From Macrolepiota albuminosa (lineage: Eukaryota > Basidiomycota > Agaricomycetes > Agaricales > Agaricaceae): 64,000 bases of DNA. The position numbers and the translations under genes were made by a program. Below, piece after piece: positions 1 to 11,861 of this stretch. The notes beneath the pieces were generated by a model. That model made no database searches, had not been told where the DNA came from, and saw nothing but the letters and a program-made list of their open reading frames with translations. Within the stretch, counting starts at the first letter, position 1. Each line of letters starts with the position of its first letter. The stretch lies in NCBI GenBank assembly GCA_027475525.1, contig JAMWFC010000080.1, forward strand, positions 248,001 to 312,000, given 5' to 3'.

Positions 1-689
1 AGTAAGTACTTATCGAATTTGTAGTGAATCTTAAGGAGTCGTGCCAGGTTATCGGTCCTTTGAAATCGCCGGCCCGGCTTGTGAATGTTGTTTGTGCACG
101 AGGTTTAGGCATCGACGGAGGAATGATGGAATAGTTCGCTCTATTGGACGAGAATTGTCAATGACGACAAAGCCTGTCTGTACTTCTCCCGGCGACCGAG
201 CTGAGCTTCTCTTTTATGTTTCATATGCCCATTCCAATGACTTGTCCGACTTTGGTGTATTTCCGCATGTGACCGTAATATCCCTGTCACACTCACTATA
301 CTTTCCCTGCGGCGTCCGCGCACGTTCCAACTTTTTTTTCTTGTCTTACGTTACATACAAGTGTCTCGAATGTCAATCTCTACATTGAAATACTCCACGG
401 TGGACTTATCTGGCAGCTTGCATGAGGGACTAGGATGAGTTCTTCCAGTTTTTACACATGACTTACAAATCACGTTACGGATTTGTAAGCGTTTATTATC
501 GTGCACTTACGACATATCTGTGTTGGAATTAAGTATTCTCTAGACGAGTAATTCACTGACAGTAGGGTGGTAGCTGAGAACAAGAAAATGATATCTTGGC
601 ATGGTAGACAGTGTACAGTTTGCGCGCCGCGTGTGTCACAGCACGGGACCGATGTAACTATTCTGTGACGGGTCGCGTCTTTTCTTACA
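1..689. other. Intergenic, no gene recognised
   Basis: Short open frames exist on both strands, but none has a recognisable protein, splice structure or repeat. The right end probably holds the promoter and 5' UTR of the gene starting at 690. Confidence 0.5.
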
Positions 690-1633
690 ATGATGCATGT
701 CCCCTGCACACCCTCTTCTACAACTCCTGTCAAACACGCCCAAGCAGGCCCGAGCTATCGACCCCTCAACTCCTCACCGCTCGCATTCAAGTTCGGCACT
801 CAGACACCTAGCTCGCCAGACGAGTCGCCCGTGGCAGTGCGGCGGCGTCTGCAATTCAAGTCACGGACACCCTGCACACCTGTCTTATCGTCCTCGTCCT
901 CGAGAGCACGCGCACGCGCGATCAACTCGAGCGGAGGTTCAGTTTTCGAAGGGGAAAGTGTTCCACCGCCACTTGACCCGCAAAAAGCCTTTCTAAGAGA
1001 GAAGTTCAAGGCGAGGTGTTTAGAGAGGGCGACAAGGGCACGGGAAAGAGCTGTGAAAGGCAAACGGTATCTGAGTGAACCGAGCAGTGATGGGCTCGAT
1101 GAGGTTATGGATGATGAGGGGGAAGAGGACGATGATGCTATCATGGCGGACGAGGTGAGACTTGGTCAAGGAGTCTTGTCTCAGCATGGTTGATCACACT
1201 TTCGATTTCTAGCTTTTTCGGAGGATCGTGAACCACTCGAAGCGGAAGATACTTCATTCGTACCGCCGTTCTTACGCTGATGAGGTTGGTTCGTCGTTCG
1301 ATCCGGACTTGGAAGATCCAGAAGAATGGGAAAACGAGTTGCTTGGTACGTACTCTTTCTGTGAGGTTCCTTGCTTTTCACGTTACTGATTCTGACACAG
1401 CTTCGGGCTGTGGCTGCAGAGCCCGATTAGCTCTTGACGTTTCTGAAGGCGCAGAAGAGCCGCCGCCTGATGACTTGAACAACGAAGAATTGGAAGCGTA
1501 TGCTGAAGAATATGCTAGAAGTACCGCTTTGGCGGACTTTGAAGACCTTTCACAGGAAGACCTATTTAGTCTGAGCGATGTGGAGGAGCTCAACGCTCAC
1601 GGCGCTACTAATGAAGATGTGGATATGCACTGA
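690..1633 (+). CDS. RPA-interacting protein-like (RPAIN N-terminal motif)
   Basis: Three exons (690-1154, 1213-1345, 1401-1633) with GT-AG introns of 58 and 55 bp join to a 276-residue frame ending in TGA. After a low-complexity Ser/Pro/Arg start, residues about 100-125 read FLREKFKARCLERATRARER. This resembles the Trp/Phe-x-x-x-Phe/Tyr-x-x-Arg-Cys-x-Glu-Arg signature at the N-terminus of RPAIN, the importin-like adaptor that carries replication protein A into the nucleus. An acidic stretch and the segment around EDPEEWENELL follow, as in the central region of that family. The C-terminal zinc-binding module of animal RPAIN is not visible; the protein ends in an acidic tail. The family call rests on this short motif, so function is an inference. 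The gene model itself is well supported because the frame closes across both introns. Confidence 0.6.
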
Positions 1634-1941
1634 CTTGGAATGAATGCTTTTGTGTATTTTTGTAGCTCTTAGACATGTATGTATTCTTGCAAAAGCCGGC
1701 AAATGAGTAAGTCGGTATTCTCTTGTACTTGAACGTCTTGACTTGACCTGCAACTCTCGAGAACTCTAAGCTAAGTCTATTCGCATCTAAAGCTACGTGG
1801 AAAAAAGTCTGCTTGGCGCAAATGGTGGCGTTACCGCGAACGTTGGTGGGCCTGTGTGAAGTGTCTCTTGTTCATCCATCAATCAATCAATTTATTTGTG
1901 AATCACAAGTTAACGACATATGGTCATTGTCTTCTTCTGTC

Positions 1942-4581
1942 ATGTTGTTGACTCGCCGAGGCCGCGTCGTGCTTCTTGTCGTGCTTCTTGTCGTGCTTGC
2001 CCTTCTCACATGGAACTTATACTTGGGAGGGACATTTATTGAGTATGCAGAACCCGCGGAACCAATCGATACTCACCCAACTCAAACGACACTCGCCGAT
2101 GAAACCGACAAGCAAGCTGATGCAGGAAAGCCAGACATTGTTAGTCTCTCGACGGCACTTGGGCCCTTGACAGTCATACCAGAAGGAGCGTATAGCCAGG
2201 GATTCACACTATTCGACAGTCTATATCTGCGGAATGGGACTTTCTACGTGATAACCCGAGATGCGTCAAAGTTTCCTCCAATAGTCGATATGATCTCTGC
2301 ACCCAACGAGCTAGGAGAAAATGTCGACACAACCCCGACAGGCCAGGTAAGTAAATCAATCGTGTGCCGTACGTCCCATCACATGCATATATATGAAAGC
2401 GTGTTTTAAACTATCCGTGCTATGCTTTTCTTTGACTTTCACGTAAGTACTGATGCACACGTCGTCCATAGCAAATGCAGTTCTTGAGCGCCGACGACTC
2501 GGAAAGTATGCTTGGGAAGCATGCCATACGTATCGAGGGTCTATCAATCGTCGTGTACGATCCACCACAGTTCATGACCGTATGTGATTGCTTTCCCTAT
2601 CTGACATGTGCTTCATCATCGCCATGTGCACATGTCATCCCGTAAGCTTGAACCTGACGTTTTTTTTGCTTTCCTTTTTCCTTTTTCCTCTTGTCCCGCA
2701 CTCTCTAGCACTTTTATCACTGGTGGGGCGAAATCGTTCTCGGAGCATGGCGAATCCTCTCGTTTGAGGGTGGAAAGACTAAAGAACTCCCGAAGCCGAG
2801 ACGCTTTTTACTGCCGGTGGGTACTCAACTTGGTCTAGTGTGGTACACTCACTAAACTTAGCGTGTCACGCTCTTCCTTTCACTACTTACCGAATTGATG
2901 TGGACAGTTCTCCGCCCAAGGGAAATTCAGAGACCCAGCGGGAGTAAACGCGCCACTAATGCGCGCCGCCTGGCCGAGCGCCCCGATCGAAGAGTCGGAC
3001 TGGTGGGAGGACCTAATCACGTTGAACGCCACCGTCGTTTTTGACCGGGTCATGCTTATCAACCGTCCCGCCGCACAGAGACAGTACGTTGACGTCGCCG
3101 TTGATCATCCATCCCACCCACTCATCCCCTGCGTTCCGCTCCGTTCCTTCTTTACCCGTTCCGCCCCGTCGTACTAACTCACACATGTTGCCAGCCCGTT
3201 GGGGGGCCAATGGAACAAAATGATCGCAGGGACAATGAACGTTGCCGTGCCCGACAGTTTCTGGGAGCCTCTGCGACAGACAATCGTCACCAACATCCTG
3301 GGGCACCTCCCGACCCCGCCGGAACTGATGAAGGTGCACGACACACAACAGCCCCTGCCGAAACCATTAGTCACATACGTGTCCCGCCAACACGCAAGAG
3401 CAAGGCAGCTGCTGGCCAAGGATCACGAAGCCCTGCTGGCTGCGATGAAGGACCTCGAAGCGCAGGGGGTCTGTGAGTTTCGGGAGGCACGAATGGAGGA
3501 AATGAGCTTGAGGGAACAGGTTGAGCTTGCGGCGAGAAGTACGGTTAGTTTTTCGTGATTTGCTTTTCTACTTTTGCTTTTGGCTCTTGACTCTTGACTG
3601 ATTTGGGGGTGATTGGGAGAGCAAGGGGGGAAGAGTTTGCGTCCATCCCTTCCTCAGTTTTTTTTCCTTACACTCCTTCGTCTTCTCCTTCTTCACATCT
3701 TGCTTACTTGTTTACTCTATCCATTCGCAATCTGGGTCTCGGCACGCGCTTCGTTGACCCGGTATGCAGATTATGGTCGGCGTTCATGGTAATGGCCTGA
3801 CTGTGAGTGTTGCCAAGTTGCGCGATTCCCCTACCTGTGCTGACGTGGGCTGGACTGCTAGCACCAACTATGGATGCCACCCTCGTACCGTTCAGCCGTC
3901 TTTGAGATCTTTGACCCAGAAGGTTGGTTTCGCAGGGCTTAGGGGCGATAATACCGCGATTGCCCCCAGCTGACTGTTTCCCTCTCTCCGTAGGATATTT
4001 GTTCGATTATGAGATCCTTGCCCGGAACATGGAACATCGGGTCCGTACATCCCGGTCATCGTCCATTGGAAAATTCTAAACTGACCAAAAATACCCTGAC
4101 TCTTGCACATCACGGATAATTTGAATCTCGGGACATGTGTCTAGCACTACGCTGTTTGGAATGACCGGCTTGTAACATATCCGAAGGGAACCTACCATGA
4201 CGTGCGTATTGCGTTTCCCCCTTCTCTGTCATTCAGCGTTGGAGGTGCTAACCTATTGCTTAACATGATCAGAGCATAAAAGTTGGTGACCAGTTTAACG
4301 GGAGTGAGTGTTTACTACTTGGTTTATGGTACAGGCTTCGGGTCTCGTCCAGCCCTTGTGATAGGGAAAGCTGGCCAAGATGATTTGGTATTTACTTGGT
4401 TTATGGTACAGGCTTCGGGTCTCGTCCAGCCCTTGTGATAGGGAAAGCTGGCCAAGATGATTTGGTATTTGATAGTGTCTGACTGAGGTTTTTGATTCCC
4501 TTATGAGTAGAAAACATCCCGGTGGACGCCGAGACACTGGTTAACGCAGTGAAGGAGCGCCTTGCGGAGAAGATGCCATGA
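1942..4581 (+). CDS. GT61 family glycosyltransferase, type II membrane protein (copy 1)
   Basis: Eleven exons (1942-2346, 2472-2579, 2709-2816, 2908-3083, 3195-3543, 3770-3802, 3862-3922, 3994-4040, 4145-4201, 4273-4303, 4511-4581) give a 481-residue frame with no internal stop. A short basic start and a Leu/Val-rich segment at residues about 8-25 form a signal anchor, so the enzyme should face the Golgi/ER lumen. Family landmarks follow in order: HFYHWWGEIVLGAW, the FWEPLRQ block, the hallmark MVGVHGNGLTHQLWMPP and the late HYAVWND. GT61 (DUF563) enzymes transfer sugars such as xylose or GlcNAc to glycans or proteins; the donor and acceptor here are unknown. The start at 1942 is preferred over 1813 because it puts the membrane anchor at the N-terminus and matches the paralogue at 29374-31368, which shares the exon pattern. 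The last intron (4304-4510) carries a 77 bp tandem duplication. Confidence 0.88.
4316..4469. repeat. Exact 77 bp tandem duplication in a GT61 intron
   Basis: Bases 4316-4392 are repeated without change at 4393-4469; one further base matches by chance. The duplication lies inside the last intron of the GT61 gene and does not alter the protein. Three other tandem duplications of exactly this period occur in the window, which suggests an assembly origin. Confidence 0.95.
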
Positions 4582-5455
4582 GAGCGAAGGTCTGTCTATC
4601 AAGTTAAAAGCAATATACCACTCATGGTAAAGTGGTTTATCCGATGCAATGCCTATTGGCACTAACTAGCATGGCTTCTTGCTAGTAACTTTATCGTATA
4701 TACATATACCTGCCATCCGATGAAACTTCTACGTCTTGAGAGGGCGCCGGTCATGAGATTCCGTCAATAGTGAGGAGTACGAACGTTGGCTACCGCATTC
4801 AGCACCAACTTGAACCACCTAAGTCTTAACCCCCGTCGTCGCTCCTTACCGGTCCGTCCCGACGCAGATACTCTTCTAGAGGCTTGGGCGATCAAAGCTC
4901 GGCGTGCAAGACGTACTGATGCTTAATCGTAACAGACAACGCTTCATATGACCCACCATTCGACGATGGCGCGCGTTTTCTCCGCAGATCTGGACGTATG
5001 TACCTTGAACTTCGTTCTTTGCCACAAGTCCATCGCATTTTGGCATATCTTGGACGGGTTGCTGCATTCTGTGATCTTCATCATATAACCATACGCTCGA
5101 TCAACGACACAACTCGGCTCTTGATAGAGCAAGAAGTTTGAAGCGCCCACCCATTAGCCCATACAAGAAAGGTAACTAATTGGACAGCTGCCAGGGGCGC
5201 CGGATATCCCCAAAAGGAAGTCATGCGTAATTGCGGGGAGAACGCTTCTGGCCCTCTGGCCGTTCTAGCTCGGCGTTATTTCGTTGAAGACGGTTCTCGC
5301 CACATTAACCTGAAGACAACGTCACGACATGAACTCTTCCGCCTTAATCGCAGTCTTTGCGCCGTTCCTTGTCGTTCCGCTAACTCCTCGGTCCTCCATT
5401 TCATTCTTCATATAAAGGCCACGTCGATCTCTATCGCCGCCTCCACTTGCCCCCC
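4582..5455. other. Intergenic between GT61 and amidase
   Basis: No convincing gene. Reverse-strand open frames around 4876-5150 have no recognisable motif and no splice partners. The last hundred or so bases should contain the amidase promoter; a TATA-like stretch (TATAAAGG) is present near 5411. Confidence 0.4.
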
Positions 5456-7758
5456 ATGTTCTCCTTCTTCTCCAGTACTCACAAGGATGCATGGTACGTT
5501 GTCGTTGCCCAACGGCTCTCGTTTCCGTGTTCTCATTCTGTTCAGTGCGCGCAAACAAGCCGAGCGTCAGGCTTCTTTCGACGCTCTTCCTCCTGTCTAC
5601 TCTGCACCACTCTCTTTGCCTGAACAGAAAATACACGCTCTTTCTCTCTCTCAGCTCGTGTCAGAATGCAAAGCCGGCGAAATTGCTCCGGCAGACATCA
5701 TGTTCGCATACGCGAAGAAGGCTGTTGCCGCTCAGGCTGCGACAAACTGTGTGACAGATTTGATGTTCGATGAATCATGTTCGCATACGCGAAGAAGGCT
5801 GTTGCCGCTCAGGCTGCGACAAACTGTGTGACAGATTTGATGTTCGATGAGCTCTGCGCATACCGGCTGTCGCAAACTGGCCTCATAGCACTGATCTGGA
5901 TGCTTTTGACTCTACCCGTGACCGTTCGCTGCTTGGTGTCCCGGTCAGCATCAAAGGTAAGTCTGTTACCTTAAAATCAACCAATCGAAGCAGCCTAAGT
6001 TAGATCCGATATCAATCAGACACGATCGACATAGCCGGACATGACACCACTATTGGATTCTCGCGAAACATCAATCGTCCTGTCGCATCGTCATCTGCCA
6101 TTGTCAGACTTCTCCAAGACGCCGGTGCCCTCGTCCATGCGAAGACAGCCGTTCCTACCGGTCTTCTCGCTCTCGAAACCACCTCGGAAGTTTATGGTCG
6201 TACCTCGAACCCCTACAAGCACACACACACGACAGGGGCGTCCACCGGAGGTGGTGCGGCCCTTATTGCATGTGGAGGTAGCAAAATCGAGATAGGTACT
6301 GATGTCGCGGGAAGCGTCAGGCTCCCCGCTCACTTCTGTGGCATCTGGAGTCTCAAGGGCAGTGCGGGTAGATTCCCCACATGGGGTAATCAGTCGTCCA
6401 TGGAGGGTTTGGAAGGGTTGCAGTTGGTGTCTTCACCGATGGCGGGTAGTTTGGAGGATTTGGACGAGTTCTGGAAGCGGGTAATCATGGCCAAACCTTG
6501 GGAGTATGACCATACGGTGCGTGCTGTCACGAGTCCGGCCATATTTGGATGATTGACGTTACGTAGTGCCATCCAATCCCTTGGAGAAATGTGGATCTTC
6601 GAGAGGATGGGAGAAAATTAAAGTGGGGGATCATGTTGGAAGGATGTGAGCAGCAACATTCTTCCTCTTCGTCGGCTTCTCTGAGAACATCCTCCAGGTG
6701 CGGTTCCGATCACACCTGCGTGTAAACGCGCTCTGTCAATGGTTGCTACGGCTCTTAGAAAGCAAGGACACGAGGTCGTCGAATTGTTTGTCCCACAATC
6801 ACGTTATGGATAACCTGTAATAATTAAACATTCGCGCTCGCAGTATTCCACCGGATCTCGAACATGGCCTGAACGTTGCCTACCAACTACTTTTCAGCGA
6901 TGGAGGTATGTCAATATCTTGTTCAACGTAAGCGGAGACTTCTTACTTCTTGCATAGGCGAACAAATTCGTTCCCTCCTCTCGCCTGGCGAGAATCTTAA
7001 CAAAGCTTCTTCCTCCGTTTTCGACCTTCTCTCCTTTCCCAAGTGCGTTAAACAGCTCCTTGCATATCTCACTCGCAAATCGGACCCTGCTGCGGCGTCG
7101 CTCCTCCGCATCATGCATGCTAAATCTGTAACTGAACTTCGCGCCCTTACCGCCCAACGTGACTTGTATCGTGCGGAATGGCACGACAGCTGGACGGAGA
7201 AAGGTCTCGACTTCGTCATTACGGTACCTCACCCGTTCCCCGCGTTCAAGCATGGAGAATCGGAGAAGGTAAACCTGATGACTGCCGGGTTTACAACTAT
7301 TTTCAGTCTCGTAAGTCAACTCATCCGCACATGTAAAAAGATAGCCGCTGAATCCGTTTGTGGCCTTTTCTTTACTCGAATCTTCCTTCTCGTGCGATTC
7401 TTTCCGCGGCGACCGTTTTGATTTGCTGGTTCACCCTCAAATTAAATAATCCTACTCGTATGTGCCCTGACAACAGTTGGATTACACTGCTGGTGTTCTG
7501 CCTGTGACTTTTGTCGACAAAGACCTTGATTGTCTTCCGCCTGACTTTAAGGCGACTTCAACTACGACGGCTGTCGCGTATTCTGCATACGATGCAGAAG
7601 GGATGCATGGGTTGCCACTCGGTGTCCAGATCGTCGGGAGAAGGCTCGAAGAGGAGAGAGTCCTCGAGGGGATGAAGATCGTGCAGGACGCCTTGCAACA
7701 GCAAGGTATTGTGTTTGCAAATCAGGTCGAAGTTTCGGTGAGAAACAATGTCCAATGA
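5456..7758 (+). pseudogene. Amidase-signature (FAAH/acetamidase-type) gene, frameshifted
   Basis: The exon series starts at ATG 5456 (MFSFFSSTHKDAW) and parallels the intact paralogue at 35035-37123, including its first splice site. Downstream exons encode an amidase-signature enzyme: the catalytic Lys in VPVSIKD, the Gly/Ser loop GASTGGGAAL, the nucleophile motif GTDVAGSVRLPAHFCG, and a C-terminal GLPLGVQIVGRRLEEERVL. Such enzymes hydrolyse amides through a Ser-cisSer-Lys triad. The second exon is broken. A 77 bp exact duplication (5697-5850) shifts the frame to an early stop. Removing one copy still leaves a one-base mismatch of frame between MFDE and the next coding stretch LRIPAVANWPHS at about 5851. 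Later introns (for example the one ending at 7476) are canonical. Either this is a recent pseudogene or the contig ends carry an error; all remaining exons look under selection. Confidence 0.8.
5697..5850. repeat. Exact 77 bp tandem duplication in an amidase exon
   Basis: Bases 5697-5773 recur exactly at 5774-5850, with mismatches immediately outside on both sides. Because 77 is not a multiple of three it destroys the reading frame. Same period as the duplications at 4316, 46097 and 55436. Confidence 0.95.
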
Positions 7759-8958
7759 GTATGGACCTGTGGACTCTTCGAGCATTGCATACAGACTTCA
7801 TCGATACTGCAGACATATTTTATTGCTTATTATCTTTATGTTCGCATCATTGTCTCTTGTACCATCACTTTCACCGCGCCCTCTGACATATGTACCATTA
7901 GCTACAGGACGCTCCACTTGTCTTGGTCGTATACCCCCACGCATGCATCTCCCTCACATATAACCAACCACGCACTTTGATACTCTGTCTTTGTTTTCCT
8001 CTTGATTGTCTTGCCTCCTATGTACATCTCAGTTTGGCAGGAGCAGATATAGCGATCTAGTATGTAGACTGCCAGTCATTATACTACTTGACAGTTCACC
8101 TGTATCTGTACTCTGGTACCACTGTAGATAGGATGGAACTCCATTTTCAAGTGACGAAGATCGGAAGTTTCATCTATGCCCGAGTCACACCCCTCTCCGC
8201 ACCTATCCTATCGATGCCCCCTTTGCAATCCATCGAAGTCATAAGTCAGGTCGAGGCATCGGTGTATAACCCTAGATAGCCTTACCGCATGAACAACTTG
8301 GTCATGAGACCGGAAGGAAAGACTGCTGACAGGCTTGGATCAATAGATGGATGAGGAAGACGCCGTCAGGAGTAGAAATGAGGAGCTAGGAGTAGAGCCG
8401 GTAGTTAGCGTATCTTCGTGCAAGACCGATAGAAAACCTCTCAGAATGGGATGAATTGTAGGGGTGATGCCAAGGTGTAGAGAGTGGTGTAGGGTGTATG
8501 TAAGAAGGGATTCGGGACTTGCATTACTATTCTGCCTATGGATGAACGCAAGGATCGATGAGGTGCATAGAACATGAGGAGAATAAATGATCATCACTGC
8601 GACAGAACAGAATATGCCTTGATAACGGCTTGGACAACCCCAGGATCAGACACTGAGAACGTTTAAATCATCTCTGAGAAAGCCATTCAAAGTCACGTCG
8701 ATGTGTCAATGGGGGTTTGGTAAGAATCGTACGAGTACCTTCACCTCGCAGGTACACGGCCTAAGTCATATTCACCATTTATATGTATGACGCGTAGTGA
8801 AGGAGCACTGTTACAAAAATATTCCTATTAGTAGTAGTGCCAATGTCTCCTCGCGTACTGCCGAACTATCATGATGAGGGCAGCAAGACATGATCGATGT
8901 ACGACATACGAGCCTTGCATGATAAGCGACACTACGAGGGTGGCGCGAAGCCTGCAAC
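7759..8958. other. Intergenic, nothing recognised
   Basis: No frame with recognisable content on either strand and no tRNA-like or repeat structure found by eye. It separates the amidase from the repeat-bounded gene G block. Confidence 0.45.
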
Positions 8959-9505
8959 GCAAAACGACCAAAATGGAAATGCGGAAGGCGCAATCAACTT
9001 GTGGACACTTTAATTCGTCCGCAGAGGTAAATCAATCAATCGGTATGGCCCAGACCCACCCAATTTCAAGACAGACGAATATACAGGCAATTACTTGAAA
9101 AGTCTTCGGCGGGTGCGGTGCACTGCGATCACCATACACTTAACTTCATCCCCCGTTGTTTGTGAAGAACTTGTGGTTCACTGCAGGCATGTATAACCGA
9201 TGCACGAAGTCTATTGAAATAGTTGTAAGAGGAAATTACCTGTCAGAAGTTCTAGACATGGTACTTCCAGATCTAGTGTTCGACATTGATGATAAGACGT
9301 ATTGGTAAGTCCTGACCGATTGTGGACTGCGAGCGCAGTATGAATCCGGGAGCAGAATGTGAAAAAAAAAATGACGACGAAAAGTGAGACGATAACACAT
9401 CGACCAGAATTGGCAGTTTACGACCGTAGTCAGTCAAAAAGCTCTTGAAGAGCGGTTTCCAAAAACAATAATTCACGAATTCCGGTACAGGCACTACCAG
9501 GGTTC
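8959..9505. repeat. Direct repeat, left copy, ending in a tRNA-Gln 3' fragment
   Basis: This segment is similar, with scattered substitutions and small indels, to 11201-11794. Both begin with CGCAAAACGACCAAAATGG and share the block containing CTGTCAGAAGTTCTAGACATGG. Both end with CAGGCACTACCAGGGTTC, which is the complement of the 3' end of the tRNA-Gln gene at 11778-11861. The two copies bracket gene G and a fragment of a secreted-protein gene. Confidence 0.85.
9489..9505 (-). pseudogene. 3' fragment of tRNA-Gln
   Basis: About 17 bases match the acceptor 3' strand and T-arm half of the tRNA-Gln at 11778-11861, then homology stops abruptly at the start of the gene G segment. The rest of the tRNA is missing, so it cannot be functional. 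Confidence 0.75.
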
Positions 9506-9876
9506 TGGCTGGAATGCCTGGGTGGCTTACAAAGACAAGAAGCTAGAGCCAGCCAATGAGGACCGATCTGAGTGGGATCCTCAAAATCGCATACAAGTTA
9601 GATCATACATCCCCTTAAGGACTCTAAATCCTGTCCAAGGCTTAAGCTTATCAATGACTTGGTGGAATCCTCTGTGTAAGCAAAGTACTCACACCTACTG
9701 TGCGAAGAGCGTGAGAAATGTCTTCAGAAAAACGAGTCATGGTGATGAAACAGAGTCATCCATTGTTGACGTATTAATGTCTCAGCTTTGTTCTGTGTGG
9801 GAAGAGTGTACCAGATTTGGCTATTGCTCTATATACATATACGCGGCCTCTGGGTCAGGGTCAATCAATTAACATC

Positions 9877-10738
9877 ATGGCTCACCTCCCTCGAACTGTT
9901 AAGTCCTGCCACAAGTGGACGAAGAACGAGTTAGACGCATACAATATTCGTGTTGTGGAAGAGCCCGCCGAGGTGTTTTTTGGCCGACAACTTCCCGATG
10001 TAAATGAGTTGGATGTCGATCCGGATGTATTCATCCCGTTCAACGAGGATGGATCCACCACCAGGCGCGCTAATGAATACCTAGTTCAATCCTTTTTGCG
10101 TTATTTATCCGTGACGGAACGGTTTTCCTGTATGTTCCTTTCATTTTTGAGCATCATCTGATGCTTATCGATCTTGGTTCTATGTAGCCAAGTCCCACGT
10201 TAATCTATATGTACAAGACCTTCTAAGAGTTCTCAACTTTGATTTTGATGATAAAGAAGATGTCCTCGTGATGGCGCATGCTCCGCTCAAGTTTTTCACT
10301 TGTGGCCACACCTATCGGGCGAGGTCTGATGTGTGCCTCGAATCTCTTGATGGCATGAAATATTTCCTTGTTCAGGAGGAAAAATCTTTCTACCCTCGTG
10401 GCGGCGCTCAGGCTCAGCTTATTGCTAAGGCTACCGCTGCCATTGAATGCAATAACCGGACGCGAAACATGATGCAGTTACCCGACAAGTATATGACTAT
10501 GCCCGCGATGCTAATGGTTGGAACAAACATGATTTTTTACAAGATTCCCGTGAGCGAGACTCTTGCTCGCGCGGTGGAGATAGGAATGTATCCAGCGCAG
10601 GAGACTGTCGTGAAGAAGTGTACACCTGTTGTCAATTTTCAGTCGATGCAAGATGTTGCGACTCGGAAGATCATCATGCAGCATTGCGTACTTCTTCGCG
10701 ATGCTGTGAGGGACTTCATGCACGATGTTTCCACTTAA
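9877..10738 (+). CDS. Uncharacterised basidiomycete protein 'gene G', possible PD-(D/E)XK-like fold (copy 1)
   Basis: Two exons (9877-10129, 10188-10738) give 267 residues (MAHLPRTVKSCHKWTKNELD...). The family is recognisable as a recurrent Agaricomycete hypothetical protein with no assigned function. Residues in the middle read RARSDVCLES, then about ten residues, then FLVQEEK, then a helix-like QLIAKATAAIECNN. An Asp followed by a hydrophobic strand bearing Glu-x-Lys and then a helix is the arrangement of PD-(D/E)XK nucleases, so a nuclease-like core is a reasonable guess but unproven. No signal peptide or membrane segment is visible. A near-identical inverted copy lies at 25372-26221, and the same Asp and QEEK are kept in both. 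Similarity between the copies extends about 350 bp upstream of the ATG, so the promoter was copied too. The start is chosen because both copies share it. Confidence 0.7.
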
Positions 10739-10859
10739 TTCTTCAGGTAGTTGATTACATACATACTTTTACAGTGTGATGCATAATGCTTACACAAAAA
10801 ATAGGGTGACAAGGTGATTGGTTGGTAAGGCGATAGGACGATAATACAATAGTATCTTA

Positions 10860-11200
10860 ATCAAAAAAAAAAAAACAATGATCCATCGATTCCGGACACA
10901 CGTAGCCTAGCATAGGTACTTTCGAAAAAAAAACAACGCAACGAAGAGGGGTAAGGCAAGTGAATGAGTGAGGAACGAGAACAAAATGAAACCCAACCCA
11001 AAACCTCCGACTTCCAACCTCGTCCACCTCCCACATCAAACACGCCAACAAGTCTACGACTAAACCAACGAACACAGGGACAACTACGAAGAAAACGGCG
11101 GCGAAGACCATACGAGGCGGGGCGCCATTTACCACAGACGCAGAGGTGGATGCAGAGGTTGACGCGGGAGCGAGAACAGCAGAGGAGGCGGGGAGAGACA
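10860..11200 (-). pseudogene. C-terminal remnant of a secreted Ser/Thr-rich protein gene
   Basis: Read on the minus strand, the segment encodes a Ser/Thr-rich stretch (APASTSASTSASVVNGAPP) followed by a hydrophobic tail (FAAVFFVVVPVFVGLVVDLL). It matches the last part of the gene at 23686-24762 in sequence, order and orientation relative to gene G. The stop codon seen in that gene is lost, and the 5' part is missing because homology ends where the right direct repeat begins (11201). The poly-A/T run and CAATGATCCATCGATTCC downstream are also shared with the 24.9 kb region. Confidence 0.75.
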
Positions 11201-11794
11201 CGCAAAACGACCAAAATGGAAATATGGAGGGCGCAATGAACTTATGGACACTGTAATTCGTCCGCAGAGGTAAATCAATCAATCGGTACGCAACGAGACA
11301 GCAATAATGTCAATAGACACAGCACAGACACACCCAATTTCAAGACAGACGAATATACAGGCAGTTATTTGAAAAGTCTTCGGCGGGTGCGGTGCACTGC
11401 GATCACCATACACTCAACTTCATCCCCCATTTTTTGTGAGGAACTTGTGGTTCGCTGGAGGCATGTATAGCCGATACACGAAGTCTATTGAAGTAGTTGT
11501 AAGAGGAAATTACCTGTCAGAAGTTCTAGACATGGTACTTCCAGATCTAGTGTTCGACATTGATGATGATAAGGCGTAATGGTAGGCCTGACTGATTGTG
11601 GACTGCGAGTGCAGTATGAATCCGGAAGCACGTACCCAAGTGAGGAAAGACATGATAATATGGAATGTGAAAAAAAGACGACGAAAAAGCCCAGTTCACA
11701 CATTGACTAGATTGACGACGGGAGTAAGTAAAAGCTCCTGAGCAGCGGTTGCCAAAACTAAACTCGCATTCGCAAACAGGCACTACCAGGGTTC
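11201..11794. repeat. Direct repeat, right copy
   Basis: Counterpart of 8959-9505, with an extra insertion of roughly 35 bases near 11288. It runs into the 3' end of the complete tRNA-Gln gene. Confidence 0.85.
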
Positions 11795-11861
11795 GAACCT
11801 GGGTTTCGGGAAGATTAGCAGAAGTCAAAATCCCGAGTGATAACCACTACACTATAGCGCC
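11778..11861 (-). tRNA. tRNA-Gln (UUG) with a short intron
   Basis: The complement folds as a cloverleaf. The acceptor GGCGCTA pairs with TAGTGCC (one G-U), followed by the D-arm AGTGGTTATCAC, the anticodon stem CGGGA/TCCCG and the T-arm CCAGG-TTCGAAC-CCTGG. The anticodon loop starts TTTTGA, placing anticodon TTG (Gln). About 12 extra bases between position 37 and the 3' half of the anticodon stem are best read as the usual nuclear tRNA intron. It ends with discriminator T. The A and B box sequences look intact. Confidence 0.88.

Noticed and set aside
1813..1941. Upstream start for GT61 copy 1 (MAQMVALPRTLVG...)
   Set aside because: It would place about 43 extra residues before the signal anchor, absent from the paralogue.
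4316..4469. 77 bp duplication as a regulatory or minisatellite repeat
   Set aside because: The same exact period at three unrelated sites makes an assembly cause more likely.
4876..5150. Minus-strand frames with weak resemblance to the frame at 11929-12207
   Set aside because: The similarity is limited to a few residues (DL...C...KF...TS) and could be chance; no gene model can be built.
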